Below are positions 22,401-37,400 of a DNA stretch of 64,000 nt, piece after piece; position 1 is the first letter of the stretch; the number at the start of each line of letters is the position of its first letter. The translations under genes and the position numbers were made by a program. The notes under the pieces are model-generated. The model was not told where the DNA came from. It saw nothing but the letters and a program-made list of their open reading frames with translations, and made no database searches. The stretch covers positions 148,501 through 212,500 of the forward strand of contig CAWZYM010000078.1 of NCBI GenBank assembly GCA_963966185.1, in the 5' to 3' direction. Origin of the DNA: Rhabditoides inermis (taxonomy: Eukaryota > Nematoda > Chromadorea > Rhabditida > Rhabditidae).

Positions 22401-25400
22401 TCAACACCTGTCTTTCAGAAAACACTAACCACAACTCAATAGCGACTCTCACTGGCCCTGTATACCGTTCGTGGCCCTGTCTTTCCACTGTGGCCACGAC
22501 TCTGAATCCGATGCAGCCCGGCCATTCTTTCTGCCTTCCAATCAGAATTGTGTATTCTAATGAAGCATACCTATCAATTCAACACCTGTCTTTCAGAAAA
22601 CACTAACCACAACTCAATAGCGACTCTCACTGGCCCGGTATACCGTGCGTGGCCCTCTCTTTCCACTGTGGCCACGACTCTGAATCCGATGCGGCCCGGC
22701 CATTCTTTCTGCCTTCCAATCAGAATTGTGTATTCTAATGAAGCATACTTATCAATTCAACACCTGTCTTTCAGAAAACACTAACCACAACTCAATAGCG
22801 ACTCTCACTGGCCCGGTATACCGTGCGTGGCCCTCTCTTTCCACTATGGCCACGACTCTGAATCCGATGCGGCCCGGCCATTCTTTCTGCCTTCCAATCA
22901 GAATTGTGTATTCTAATGAAGCATACCTATCAGTTCAACACCTGTCTTTCAGAAAACACTAACCACAACTCAATAGCGACTCTCACTGGCCCTGTATACC
23001 GTGCGTGGCCCTCTCTTTCCACTGTGGTCACGACTCTGAATCCGATGCGGCCCGGCCATTCTTTCTGCCTTCCAATCAGAATTGTGTATTCTAATGAAGC
23101 ATACCTATCAATTCAACACCCGTCTTTCAGAAAACACTAACCACAACTCAATAGCGACTCTCACTGGCTCGGTATACCGTGCGTGGCCCTCTCTTTCCAC
23201 TGTGGCCACGACTCTGAATCCGATGCGGCCCGGCCATTCTTTCTGCCTTCCAATCAGAATTGTGTATTCTAATGAAGCATACCTATCAATTCAACACCTG
23301 TCTTTCAGAAAACACTAACTACAACTCAATAGCGACTCTCACTGGCCCGGTATACCGTGCGTGGCCCTCTCTTTCCACTATGGCCACGACTCTGAATCCG
23401 ATGCGGCCCGGCCATTCTTTCTGCCTTCCAATCAGAATTGTGTATTCTAATGAAGCATACCTATCAATTCAACACCTGTCTTTCAGAAAACACTAACCAC
23501 AACTCAATAGCGACTCTCACTGGCCCGGTATACCGTGCGTGGCCCTCTCTTTCCACTGTGGCCACGACTCTGAATCCGATGCGGCCCGGCCATTCTTTCT
23601 GCCTTCCAATCAGAATTGTGTATTCTAATGAAGCATACCTATCAATTCAACACCTGTCTTTCAGAAAACACTAACTACAACTCAATAGCGACTCTCACTG
23701 GCCCGGTATACCGTGCGTGGCCCTCTCTTTCCACTGTGGCCACGACTCTGAAACCGATGCGGCCCGGCCATTCTTTCTACCTTCCAATCAGAATTGTGTA
23801 TTCTAATGAAGCATACCTATCAATTCAACACCTGTCTTTCAGAAAACACTAACCACAACTCAATAGCGACTCTCACTGGCCCGGTATACCGTGCGTGGCC
23901 CTCTCTTTCCACTGTGGCCACCTGAATCCGATGCGGCCCGGCCATTCTTTCTGCCTTCCAATCAGAATTGTGTATTCTAATGAAGCATACTTATCAATTC
24001 AACACCTGTCTTTCAGAAAACACTAACTACAACTCAATAGCGACTCTCACTGGCCCGGTATACCGTGCGTGGCCCTCTCTTTCCACTGTGGCCACGACTC
24101 TGAATCCGATGCGGCCCGGCCATTCTTTCTGCCTTCCAATCAGAATTGTGTATTCTAATGAAGCATACCTATCAATTCAACACCTGTCTTTCAGAAAACA
24201 CTAACCACAACTCAATAGCGACTCTCACTGGCCCGGTATACCGTGCGTGGCCCTCTCTTTCCACTGTGGCCACGACTCTGAAACCGATGCGGCCCGGCCA
24301 TTCTTTCTGCCTTCCAATCAGAATTGTGTATTCTAATGAAGCATACCTATCAATTCAACAACTGTCTTTCAGAAAACACTAACCACAACTCAATAGCGAC
24401 TCTCACTGGCCCGGTATACCGTGCGTGGCCCTCTCTTTCCACTATGGCCACGACTCTGAATCCGATGCGGCCCGGCCATCCTTTGTACCTTCCAATCAGA
24501 ATTGTGTATTCTAATGAAGCATACCTATCAATTCAACAACTGTCTTTCAGAAAACACTAACCACAACTCAATAGCGACTCTCACTGGCCCGGTATACCGT
24601 TCGTGGCCCTGTCTTTCCACTGTGGCCACGACTCTGAAGCCGATGCAGCCCGGCCATTCTTTCTGCCTTCCAATCAGAATTGTGTATTCTAATGAAGCAT
24701 ACCTATCAATTCAACACCTGTCTTTCAGAAAACACTAACCACAACTCAATAGCGACTCTCACTGGCCCGGTATACCGTGCGTGGCCCTCTCTTTCCACTG
24801 TGGCCACGACTCTGAATCCGATGCGGCCCGGCCATTCTTTCTGCCTTCCAATCAGAATTGTGTATTCTAATGAAGCATACCTATCAGTTCAACACCTGTC
24901 TTTCAGAAAACACTAACCACAACTCAATAGCGACTCTCACTGGCCCGGTATACCGTGCGTGGCCCTCTCTTTCCACTGTGGCCACGACTCTGAATCCGAT
25001 GCGGCCCGGCCATTCTTTCTGCCTTCCAATCAGAATTGTGTATTCTAATGAAGCATACTTATCAATTCAACACCTGTCTTTCAGAAAACACTAACTACAA
25101 CTCAATAGCGACTCTCACTGGCCCGGTATACCGTGCGTGGCCCTCTCTTTCCACTGTGGCCACGACTCTGAAACCGATGCGGCCCGGCCATTCTTTCTAC
25201 CTTCCAATCAGAATTGTGTATTCTAATGAAGCATACCTATCAATATAACACCTGTCTTTCAGAAAACACTAACCACAACTCAATGGCGACTCTCACTGGC
25301 CCGGTATACCGTGCGTGGCCCTCTCTTTCCACTGTGGCCACCTGAATCCGATGCGGCCCGGCCATTCTTTCTGCCTTCCAATCAGATATGTGTATTCTAA

Positions 25401-28400
25401 TGAAGCATACCTATCAATTCAACACCTGTCTTTCAGAAAACACTAACCACAACTCAATAGCGACTCTCACTGGCCCGGTATACCGTGCGTGGCCCTCTCT
25501 TTCCACTATGGCCACGACTCTGAATCCGATGCGGCCCGGCCATCCTTTGTACCTTCCAATCAGAATTGTGTATTCTAATGAAGCATACCTATCAATTCAA
25601 CAACTGTCTTTCAGAAAACACTAACCACAACTCAATAGCGACTCTCACTGGCCCGGTATACCGTTCGTGGCCCTGTCTTTCCACTGTGGCCACGACTCTG
25701 AATCCGATGCAGCCCGGCCATTCTTTCTGCCTTCCAATCAGAATTGTGTATTCTAATGAAGCATACCTATCAATTCAACACCTGTCTTTCAGAAAACACT
25801 AACCACAACTCAATAGCGACTCTCACTGGCCCGGTATACCGTGCGTGGCCCTCTCTTTCCACTGTGGCCACGACTCTGAATCCGATGCGGCCCGGCCATT
25901 CTTTCTGCCTTCCAATCAGAATTGTGTATTCTAATGAAGCATACTTATCAATTCAACACCTGTCTTTCAGAAAACACTAACCACAACTCAATAGCGACTC
26001 TCACTGGCCCGGTATACCGTGCGTGGCCCTGTCTTTCCACTGTGGCCACGACTCTGAATCCGATGCGGCCCGGCCATTCTTTCTGCCTTCCAATCAGAAT
26101 TGTGTATTCTAATGAAGCATACCTATCAGTTCAACACCTGTCTTTCAGAAAACACTAACCACAACTCAATAGCGACTCTCACTGGCCCGGTATACCGTGC
26201 GTGGCCCTCTCTTTTCACTGTGGCCACGACTCTGAATCCGATGCGGCCCGGCCATTCTTTCTGCCTTCCAATCAGAATTGTGTATTCTAATGAAGCATAC
26301 TTATCAATTCAACACCTGTCTTTCAGAAAACACTAACTACAACTCAATAGCGACTCTCACTGGCCCGGTATACCGTGCGTGGCCCTCTCTTTCCACTGTG
26401 GCCACGACTCTGAAACCGATGCGGCCCGGCCATTCTTTCTACCTTCCAATCAGAATTGTGTATTCTAATGAAGCATACCTATCAATATAACACCTGTCTT
26501 TCAGAAAACACTAACCACAACTCAATGGCGACTCTCACTGGCCCGGTATACCGTGCGTGGCCCTCTCTTTCCACTGTGGCCACCTGAATCCGATGCGGCC
26601 CGGCCATTCTTTCTGCCTTCCAATCAGAATTGTGTATTCTAATGAAGCATACCTATCAATTCAACACCTGTCTTTCAGAAAACACTAACCACAACTCAAT
26701 AGCGACTCTCACTGGCCCGGTATACCGTGCGTGGCCCTCTCTTTCCACTATGGCCACGACTCTGAATCCGATGCGGCCCGGCCATCCTTTGTACCTTCCA
26801 ATCAGAATTGTGTATTCTAATGAAGCATACCTATCAATTCAACAACTGTCTTTCAGAAAACACTAACCACAACTCAATAGCGACTCTCACTGGCCCGGTA
26901 TACCGTTCGTGGCCCTGTCTTTCCACTGTGGCCACGACTCTGAATCCGATGCAGCCCGGCCATTCTTTCTGCCTTCCAATCAGAATTGTGTATTCTAATG
27001 AAGCATACCTATCAATTCAACACCTGTCTTTCAGAAAACACTAACCACAACTCAATAGCGACTCTCACTGGCCCGGTATACCGTGCGTGGCCCTCTCTTT
27101 CCACTGTGGCCACGACTCTGAATCCGATGCGGCCCGGCCATTCTTTCTGCCTTCCAATCAGAATTGTGTATTCTAATGAAGCATACTTATCAATTCAACA
27201 CCTGTCTTTCAGAAAACACTAACTACAACTCAATAGCGACTCTCACTGGCCCGGTATACCGTGCGTGGCCCTCTCTTTCCACTATGGCCACGACTCTGAA
27301 ACCGATGCGGCCCGGCCATTCTTTCTACCTTCCAATCAGAATTGTGTATTCTAATGAAGCATACCTATCAATATAACACCTGTCTTTCAGAAAACACTAA
27401 CCACAACTCAATGGCGACTCTCACTGGCCCGGTATACCGTGCGTGGCCCTCTCTTTCCACTGTGGCCACCTGAATCCGATGCGGCCCGGCCATTCTTTCT
27501 GCCTTCCAATCAGAATTGTGTATTCTAATGAAGCATACCTATCAATTCAACACCTGTCTTTCAGAAAACACTAACCACAACTCAATAGCGACTCTCACTG
27601 GCCCGGTATACCGTGCGTGGCCCTCTCTTTCCACTATGGCCACGACTCTGAATCCGATGCGGCCCGGCCATCCTTTGTACCTTCCAATCAGAATTGTGTA
27701 TTCTAATGAAGCATACCTATCAATTCAACAACTGTCTTTCAGAAAACACTAACCACAACTCAATAGCGACTCTCACTGGCCCGGTATACCGTTCGTGGCC
27801 CTGTCTTTCCACTGTGGCCACGACTCTGAATCCGATGCAGCCCGGCCATTCTTTCTGCCTTCCAATCAGAATTGTGTATTCTAATGAAGCATACTTATCA
27901 ATTCAACACCTGTCTTTCAGAAAACACTAACCACAACTCAATAGCGACTCTCACTGGCCCGGTATACCGTGCGTGGCCCTGTCTTTCCACTGTGGCCACG
28001 ACTCTGAATCCGATGCGGCCCGGCCATTCTTTCTGCCTTCCAATCAGAATTGTGTATTCTAATGAAGCATACCTATCAGTTCAACACCTGTCTTTTAGAA
28101 AACACTAACCACAACTCAATAGCGACTCTCACTGGCCCGGTATACCGTGCGTGGCCCTCTCTTTCCACTATGGCCACGACTCTGAATCCGATGCGGCCCG
28201 GCCATCCTTTGTACCTTCCAATCAGAATTGTGTATTCTAATGAAGCATACCTATCAATTCAACAACTGTCTTTCAGAAAACACTAACCACAACTCAATAG
28301 CGACTCTCACTGGCCCGGTATACCGTTTGTGGCCCTGTCTTTCCACTGTGGCCACGACTCTGAAGCCGATGCAGCCCGGCCATTCTTTCTGCCTTCCAAT

Positions 28401-31400
28401 CAGAATTGTGTATTCTAATGAAGCATACCTATCAATTCAACACCTGTCTTTCAGAAAACACTAACCACAACTCAATAGCGACTCTCACTGGCCCGGTATA
28501 CCGTGCGTGGCCCTCTCTTTCCACTGTGGCCACGACTCTGAATCCGATGCGGCCCGGCCATTCTTTCTGCCTTCCAATCGGAATTGTGTATTCTAATGAA
28601 GCATACTTATCAATTCAACACCTGTCTTTCAGAAAACACTAACCACAACTCAATAGCGACTCTCACTGGCCCGGTATACCGTGCGTGGCCCTGTCTTTCC
28701 ACTGTGGCCACGACTCTGAATCCGATGCGGCCCGGCCATTCTTTCTGCCTTCCAATCAGAATTGTGTATTCTAATGAAGCATACCTATCAATTCAACAAC
28801 TGTCTTTCAGAAAACACTAACCACAACTCAATAGCGACTCTCACTGGCCCGGTATACCGTGCGTGGCCCTCTCTTTCCACTGTGGCCACGACTCTGAAAC
28901 CGATGCGGCCCGGCCATTCTTTCTGCCTTCCAATCAGAATTGTGTATTCTAATGAAGCATACCTATCAATTCAACAACTGTCTTTCAGAAAACACTAACC
29001 ACAACTCAATAGCGACTCTCACTGGCCCGGTATACCGTGCGTGGCCCTGTCTTTCCACTGTGGCCACGACTCTGAATCCGATGCGGCCCGGCCATTCTTT
29101 CTGCCTTCCAATCAGAATTGTGTATTCTAATGAAGCATACCTATCAGTTCAACACCTGTCTTTCAGAAAACACTAACCACAACTCAATAGCGACTCTCAC
29201 TGGCCCGGTATACCGTGCGTGGCCCTCTCTTTCCACTATGGCCACGACTCTGAATCCGATGCGGCCCAGCCATCCTTTGTACCTTCCAATCAGAATTGTG
29301 TATTCTAATGAAGCATACCTATCAATTCAACAACTGTCTTTCAGAAAACACTAACCACAACTCAATAGCGACTCTCACTGGCCCGGTATACCGTTCGTGG
29401 CCCTGTCTTTCCACTGTGGCCACGACTCTGAAGCCGATGCAGCCCGGCCATTCTTTCTGCCTTCCAATCAGAATTGTGTATTCTAATGAAGCATACCTAT
29501 CAATTCAACACCTGTCTTTCAGAAAACACTAACCACAACGCAATAGCGACTCTCACTGGCCCGGTATACCGTGCGTGGCCCTGTCTTTCCACTGTGGCCA
29601 CGACTCTGAATCCGATGCGGCCCGGCCATTCTTTCTGCCTTCCAATCAGAATTGTGTATTCTAATGAAGCATACCTATCAATTCAACAACTGTCTTTCAG
29701 AAAACACTAACCACAACTCAATAGCGACTCTCACTGGCCCGGTATACCGTGCGTGGCCCTCTCTTTCCACTGTGGCCACGACTCTGAAACCGATGCGGCC
29801 CGGCCATTCTTTCTGCCTTCCAATCAGAATTGTGTATTCTAATGAAGCATACCTATCAATTCAACAACTGTCTTTCAGAAAACACTAACCACAACTCAAT
29901 AGCGACTCTCACTGGCCCGGTATACCGTGCGTGGCCCTGTCTTTCCACTGTGGCCACGACTCTGAATCCGATGCGGCCCGGCCATTCTTTCTGCCTTCCA
30001 ATCAGAATTGTGTATTCTAATGAAGCATACCTATCAGTTCAACACCTGTCTTTCAGAAAACACTAACCACAACTCAATAGCGACTCTCACTGGCCCGGTA
30101 TACCGTGCGTGGCCCTCTCTTTCCACTATGGCCACGACTCTGAATCCGATGCGGCCCGGCCATCCTTTGTACCTTCCAATCAGAATTGTGTATTCTAATG
30201 AAGCATACCTATCAATTCAACAACTGTCTTTCAGAAAACACTAACCACAACTCAATAGCGACTCTCACTGGCCCGGTATACCGTTCGTGGCCCTGTCTTT
30301 CCACTGTGGCCACGACTCTGAAGCCGATGCAGCCCGGCCATTCTTTCTGCCTTCCAATCAGAATTGTGTATTCTAATGAAGCATACCTATCAATTCAACA
30401 CCTGTCTTTCAGAAAACACTAACCACAACTCAATAGCGACTCTCACTGGCCCGGTATACCGTGCGTGGCCCTCTCTTTCCACTGTGGCCACGACTCTGAA
30501 TCCGATGCGGCCCGGCCATTCTTTCTGCCTTCCAATCAGAATTGTGTATTCTAATGAAGCATACTTATCAATTCAACACCTGTCTTTCAGAAAACACTAA
30601 CCACAACTCAATAGCGACTCTCACTGGCCCGGTATACCGTGCGTGGCCCTGTCTTTCCACTGTGGCCACGACTCTGAATCCGATGCGGCCCGGCCATTCT
30701 TTCTGCCTTCCAATCAGAATTGTGTATTCTAATGAAGCATACCTATCAGTTCAACACCTGTCTTTCAGAAAACACTAACCACAACTCAATAGCGACTCTC
30801 ACTGGCCCGGTATACCGTGCGTGGCCCTCTCTTTCCACTGTGGCCACGACTCTGAATCCGATGCGGCCCGGCCATTCTTTCTGCCTTCCAATCAGAATTG
30901 TGTATTCTAATGAAGCATACTTATCAATTCAACACCTGTCTTTCAGAAAACACTAACTACAACTCAATAGCGACTCTCACTGGCCCGGTATACCGTGCGT
31001 GGCCCTCTCTTTCCACTGTGGCCACGACTCTGAAACCGATGCGGCCCGGCCATTCTTTCTACCTTCCAATCAGAATTGTGTATTCTAATGAAGCATACCT
31101 ATCAATATAACACCTGTCTTTCAGAAAACACTAACCACAACTCAATGGCGACTCTCACTGGCCCGGTATACCGTGCGTGGCCCTCTCTTTCCACTGTGGC
31201 CACCTGAATCCGATGCGGCCCGGCCATTCTTTCTGCCTTCCAATCAGAATTGTGTATTCTAATGAAGCATACCTATCAATTCAACACCTGTCTTTCAGAA
31301 AACACTAACCACAACTCAATAGCGACTCTCACTGGCCCGGTATACCGTGCGTGGCCCTCTCTTTCCACTATGGCCACGACTCTGAATCCGATGCGGCCCG

Positions 31401-34400
31401 GCCATCCTTTGTACCTTCCAATCAGAATTGTGTATTCTAATGAAGCATACCTATCAATTCAACAACTGTCTTTCAGAAAACACTAACCACAACTCAATAG
31501 CGACTCTCACTGGCCCGGTATACCGTTCGTGGCCCTGTCTTTCCACTGTGGCCACGACTCTGAATCCGATGCAGCCCGGCCATTCTTTCTGCCTTCCAAT
31601 CAGAATTGTGTATTCTAATGAAGCATACCTATCAATTCAACACCTGTCTTTCAGAAAACACTAACCACAACTCAATAGCGACTCTCACTGGCCCGGTATA
31701 CCGTGCGTGGCCCTCTCTTTCCACTGTGGCCACGACTCTGAATCCGATGCGGCCCGGCCATTCTTTCTGCCTTCCAATCAGAATTGTGTATTCTAATGAA
31801 GCATACTTATCAATTCAACACCTGTCTTTCAGAAAACACTAACCACAACTCAATAGCGACTCTCACTGGCCCGGTATACCGTGCGTGGCCCTGTCTTTCC
31901 ACTGTGGCCACGACTCTGAATCCGATGCGGCCCGGCCATTCTTTCTGCCCTCCAATCAGAATTGTGTATTCTAATGAAGCATACCTATCAGTTCAACACC
32001 TGTCTTTCAGAAAACACTAACCACAACTCAATAGCGACTCTCACTGGCCCGGTATACCGTGCGTGGCCCTCTCTTTTCACTGTGGCCACGACTCTGAATC
32101 CGATGCGGCCCGGCCATTCTTTCTGCCTTCCAATCAGAATTGTGTATTCTAATGAAGCATACTTATCAATTCAACACCTGTCTTTCAGAAAACACTAACT
32201 ACAACCCAATAGCGACTCTCACTGGCCCGGTATACCGTGCGTGGCCCTCTCTTTCCACTGTGGCCACGACTCTGAAACCGATGCGGCCCGGCCATTCTTT
32301 CTACCTTCCAATCAGAATTGTGTATTCTAATGAAGCATACCTATCAATATAACACCTGTCTTTCAGAAAACACTAACCACAACTCAATGGCGACTCTCAC
32401 TGGCCCGGTATACCGTGCGTGGCCCTCTCTTTCCACTGTGGCCACCTGAATCCGATGCGGCCCGGCCATTCTTTCTGCCTTCCAATCAGAATTGTGTATT
32501 CTAATGAAGCATACCTATCAATTCAACACCTGTCTTTCAGAAAACACTAACCACAACTCAATAGCGACTCTCACTGGCCCGGTATACCGTGCGTGGCCCT
32601 CTCTTTCCACTATGGCCACGACTCTGAATCCGATGCGGCCCGGCCATCCTTTGTACCTTCCAATCAGAATTGTGTATTCTAATGAAGCATACCTATCAAT
32701 TCAACAACTGTATTTCAGAAAACACTAACCACAACTCAATAGCGACTCTCACTGGCCCGGTATACCGTTCGTGGCCCTGTCTTTCCACTGTGGCCACGAC
32801 TCTGAATCCGATGCAGCCCGGCCATTCTTTCTGCCTTCCAATCAGAATTGTGTATTCTAATGAAGCATACCTATCAATTCAACACCTGTCTTTCAGAAAA
32901 CACTAACCACAACTCAATAGCGACTCTCACTGGCCCGGTATACCGTGCGTGGCCCTCTCTTTCCACTGTGGCCACGACTCTGAATCCGATGCGGCCCGGC
33001 CATTCTTTCTGCCTTCCAATCAGAATTGTGTATTCTAATGAAGCATACTTATCAATTCAACACCTGTCTTTCAGAAAACACTAACTACAACTCAATAGCG
33101 ACTCTCACTGGCCCGGTATACCGTGCGTGGCCCTCTCTTTCCACTATGGCCACGACTCTGAAACCGATGCGGCCCGGCCATTCTTTCTACCTTCCAATCA
33201 GAATTGTGTATTCTAATGAAGCATACCTATCAATATAACACCTGTCTTTCAGAAAACACTAACCACAACTCAATGGCGACTCTCACTGGCCCGGTATACC
33301 GTGCGTGGCCCTCTCTTTCCACTGTGGCCACCTGAATCCGATGCGGCCCGGCCATTCTTTCTGCCTTCCAATCAGAATTGTGTATTCTAATGAAGCATAC
33401 CTATCAATTCAACACCTGTCTTTCAGAAAACACTAACCACAACTCAATAGCGACTCTCACTGGCCCGGTATACCGTGCGTGGCCCTCTCTTTCCACTATG
33501 GCCACGACTCTGAATCCGATGCGGCCCGGCCATCCTTTGTACCTTCCAATCAGAATTGTGTATTCTAATGAAGCATACCTATCAATTCAACAACTGTCTT
33601 TCAGAAAACACTAACCACAACTCAATAGCGACTCTCACTGGCCCGGTATACCGTTCGTGGCCCTGTCTTTCCACTGTGGCCACGACTCTGAATCCGATGC
33701 AGCCCGGCCATTCTTTCTGCCTTCCAATCAGAATTGTGTATTCTAATGAAGCATACTTATCAATTCAACACCTGTCTTTCAGAAAACACTAACCACAACT
33801 CAATAGCGACTCTCACTGGCCCGGTATACCGTGCGTGGCCCTGTCTTTCCACTGTGGCCACGACTCTGAATCCGATGCGGCCCGGCCATTCTTTCTGCCT
33901 TCCAATCAGAATTGTGTATTCTAATGAAGCATACCTATCAGTTCAACACCTGTCTTTTAGAAAACACTAACCACAACTCAATAGCGACTCTCACTGGCCC
34001 GGTATACCGTGCGTGGCCCTCTCTTTCCACTATGGCCACGACTCTGAATCCGATGCGGCCCGGCCATCCTTTGTACCTTCCAATCAGAATTGTGTATTCT
34101 AATGAAGCATACCTATCAATTCAACAACTGTCTTTCAGAAAACACTAACCACAACTCAATAGCGACTCTCACTGGCCCGGTATACCGTTCGTGGCCCTGT
34201 CTTTCCACTGTGGCCACGACTCTGAAGCCGATTCAGCCCGGCCATTCTTTCTTCCTTCCAATCAGAATTGTGTATTCTAATGAAGCATACCTATCAATTC
34301 AACACCTGTCTTTCAGAAAACACTAACCACAACTCAATAGCGACTCTCACTGGCCCGGTATACCGTGCGTGGCCCTCTCTTTCCACTGTGGCCACGACTC

Positions 34401-37400
34401 TGAATCCGATGCGGCCCGGCCATTCTTTCTGCCTTCCAATCGGAATTGTGTATTCTAATGAAGCATACTTTTCAATTCAACACCTGTCTTTCAGAAAACA
34501 CTAACCACAACTCAATAGCGACTCTCACTGGCCGGGTATACCGTGCGTGGCCCTGTCTTTCCACTGTGGCCACGACTCTGAATCCGATGCGGCCCGGCCA
34601 TTCTTTCTGCCTTCCAATCAGAATTGTGTATTCTAATGAAGCATACCTATCAATTCAACAACTGTCTTTCAGAAAACACTAACCACAACTCAATAGCGAC
34701 TCTCACTGGCCCGGTATACCGTTCGTGGCCCTGTCTTTCCACTGTGGCCACGACTCTGAATCCGATGCAGCCCGGCCATTCTTTCTGCCTTCCAATCAGA
34801 ATTGTGTATTCTAATGAAGCATACTTATCAATTCAACACCTGTCTTTCAGAAAACACTAACTACAACTCAATAGCGACTCTCACTGGCCCGGTATACCGT
34901 GCGTGGCCCTCTCTTTCCACTGTGGCCACGACTCTGAAACCGATGCGGCCCGGCCATTCTTTCTACCTTCCAATCAGAATTGTGTATTCTAATGAAGCAT
35001 ACCTATCAATTCAACACCTGTCTTTCAGAAAACACTAACCACAACTCAATGGCGACTCTCACTGGCCCGGTATACCGTGCGTGGCCCTCTCTTTCCACTG
35101 TGGCCACCTGAATCCGATGCGGCCCGGCCATTCTTTCTGCCTTCCAATCAGAATTGTGTATTCTAATGAAGCATACCTATCAATTCAACACCTGTCTTTC
35201 AGAAAACACTAACCACAACTCAATAGCGACTCTCACTGGCCCGGTATACCGTGCGTGGCCCTCTCTTTCCACTATGGCCACGACTCTGAATCCGATGCGG
35301 CCCGGCCATCCTTTGTACCTTCCAATCAGAATTGTGTATTCTAATGAAGCATACCTATCAATTCAACAACTGTCTTTCAGAAAACACTAACCACAACTCA
35401 ATAGCGACTCTCACTGGCCCGGTATACCGTTCGTGGCCCTGTCTTTCCACTGTGGCCACGACTCTGAATCCGATGCAGCCCGGCCATTCTTTCTGCCTTC
35501 CAATCAGATTTGTGTATTCTAATGAAGCATACCTATCAATTCAACACCTGTCTTTCAGAAAACACTAACCACAACTCAATAGCGACTCTCACTGGCCCGG
35601 TATACCGTGCGTGGCCCTCTCTTTCCACTATGGCCACGACTCTGAATCCGATGCGGCCCGGCCATCCTTTGTACCTTCCAATCAGAATTGTGTATTCTAA
35701 TGAAGCATACCTATCAATTCAACAACTGTCTTTCAGAAAACACTAACCACAACTCAATAGCGACTCTCACTGGCCCGGTATACCGTTCGTGGCCCTGTCT
35801 TTCCACTGTGGCCACGACTCTGAAGCCGATGCAGCCCGGCTATTCTTTCTGCCTTCCAATCAGAATTGTGTATTCTAATGAAGCATACCTATCAATTCAA
35901 CACCTGTCTTTCAGAAAACACTAACCACAACTCAATAGCGACTCTCACTGGCCCGGTATACCGTGCGTGGCCCTCTCTTTCCACTATGGCCACGACTCTG
36001 AATCCGATGCGGCCCGGCCATCCTTTGTACCTTCCAATCAGAATTGTGTATTCTAATGAAGCATACCTATCAATTCAACAACTGTCTTTCAGAAAACACT
36101 AACCACAACTCAATAGCGACTCTCACTGGCCCGGTATACCGTTCGTGGCCCTGTCTTTCCACTGTGGCCACGACTCTGAATCCGATGCAGCCCGGCCATT
36201 CTTTCTGCCTTCCAATCAGATTTGTGTATTCTAATGAAGCATACCTATCAATTCAACACCTGTCTTTCAGAAAACACTAACCACAACTCAATAGCGACTC
36301 TCACTGGCCCGGTATACCGTGCGTGCGTGGCCCTCTCTTTCCACTATGGCCACGACTCTGAATCCGATGCGGCCCGGCCATCCTTTGTACCTTCCAATCA
36401 GAATTGTGTATTCTAATGAAGCATACCTATCAATTCAACAACTGTCTTTCAGAAAACACTAACCACAACTCAATAGCGACTCTCACTGGCCCGGTATGCC
36501 GTGCGTGGCCCTCTCTTTCCACTGTGGCCACGAATCTGAATCCGATGCGGCCCGGCCATTCTTTCTGCCTTCCAATCAGATTTGTGTATTCTAATGAAGC
36601 ATACCTATCAATTCAACACCTGTCTTTCAGAAAACACTAACCACAACTCAATAGCGACTCTCACTGGCCCGGTATACCGTGCGTGGCCCTCTCTTTCCAC
36701 TATGGCCACGACTCTGAATCCGATGCGGCCCGGCCATCCTTTGTACCTTCCAATCAGAATTGTGTATTCTAATGAAGCATACCTATCAATTCAACAACTG
36801 TCTTTCAGAAAACACTAACCACAACTCAATAGCGACTCTCACTGGCCCGGTATACCGTTCGTGGCCCTGTCTTTCCACTGTGGCCACGACTCTGAAGCCG
36901 ATGCAGCCCGGCTATTCTTTCTGCCTTCCAATCAGAATTGTGTATTCTAATGAAGCATACCTATCAATTCAACACCTGTCTTTCAGAAAACACTAACCAC
37001 AACTCAATAGCGACTCTCACTGGCCCGGTATACCGTGCGTGGCCCTCTCTTTCCACTATGGCCACGACTCTGAATCCGATGCGGCCCGGCCATCCTTTGT
37101 ACCTTCCAATCAGAATTGTGTATTCTAATGAAGCATACCTATCAATTCAACAACTGTCTTTCAGAAAACACTAACCACAACTCAATAGCGACTCTCACTG
37201 GCCCGGTATACCGTTCGTGGCCCTGTCTTTCCACTGTGGCCACGACTCTGAATCCGATGCAGCCCGGCCATTCTTTCTGCCTTCCAATCAGATTTGTGTA
37301 TTCTAATGAAGCATACCTATCAATTCAACACCTGTCTTTCAGAAAACACTAACCACAACTCAATAGCGACTCTCACTGGCCCGGTATACCGTGCGTGCGT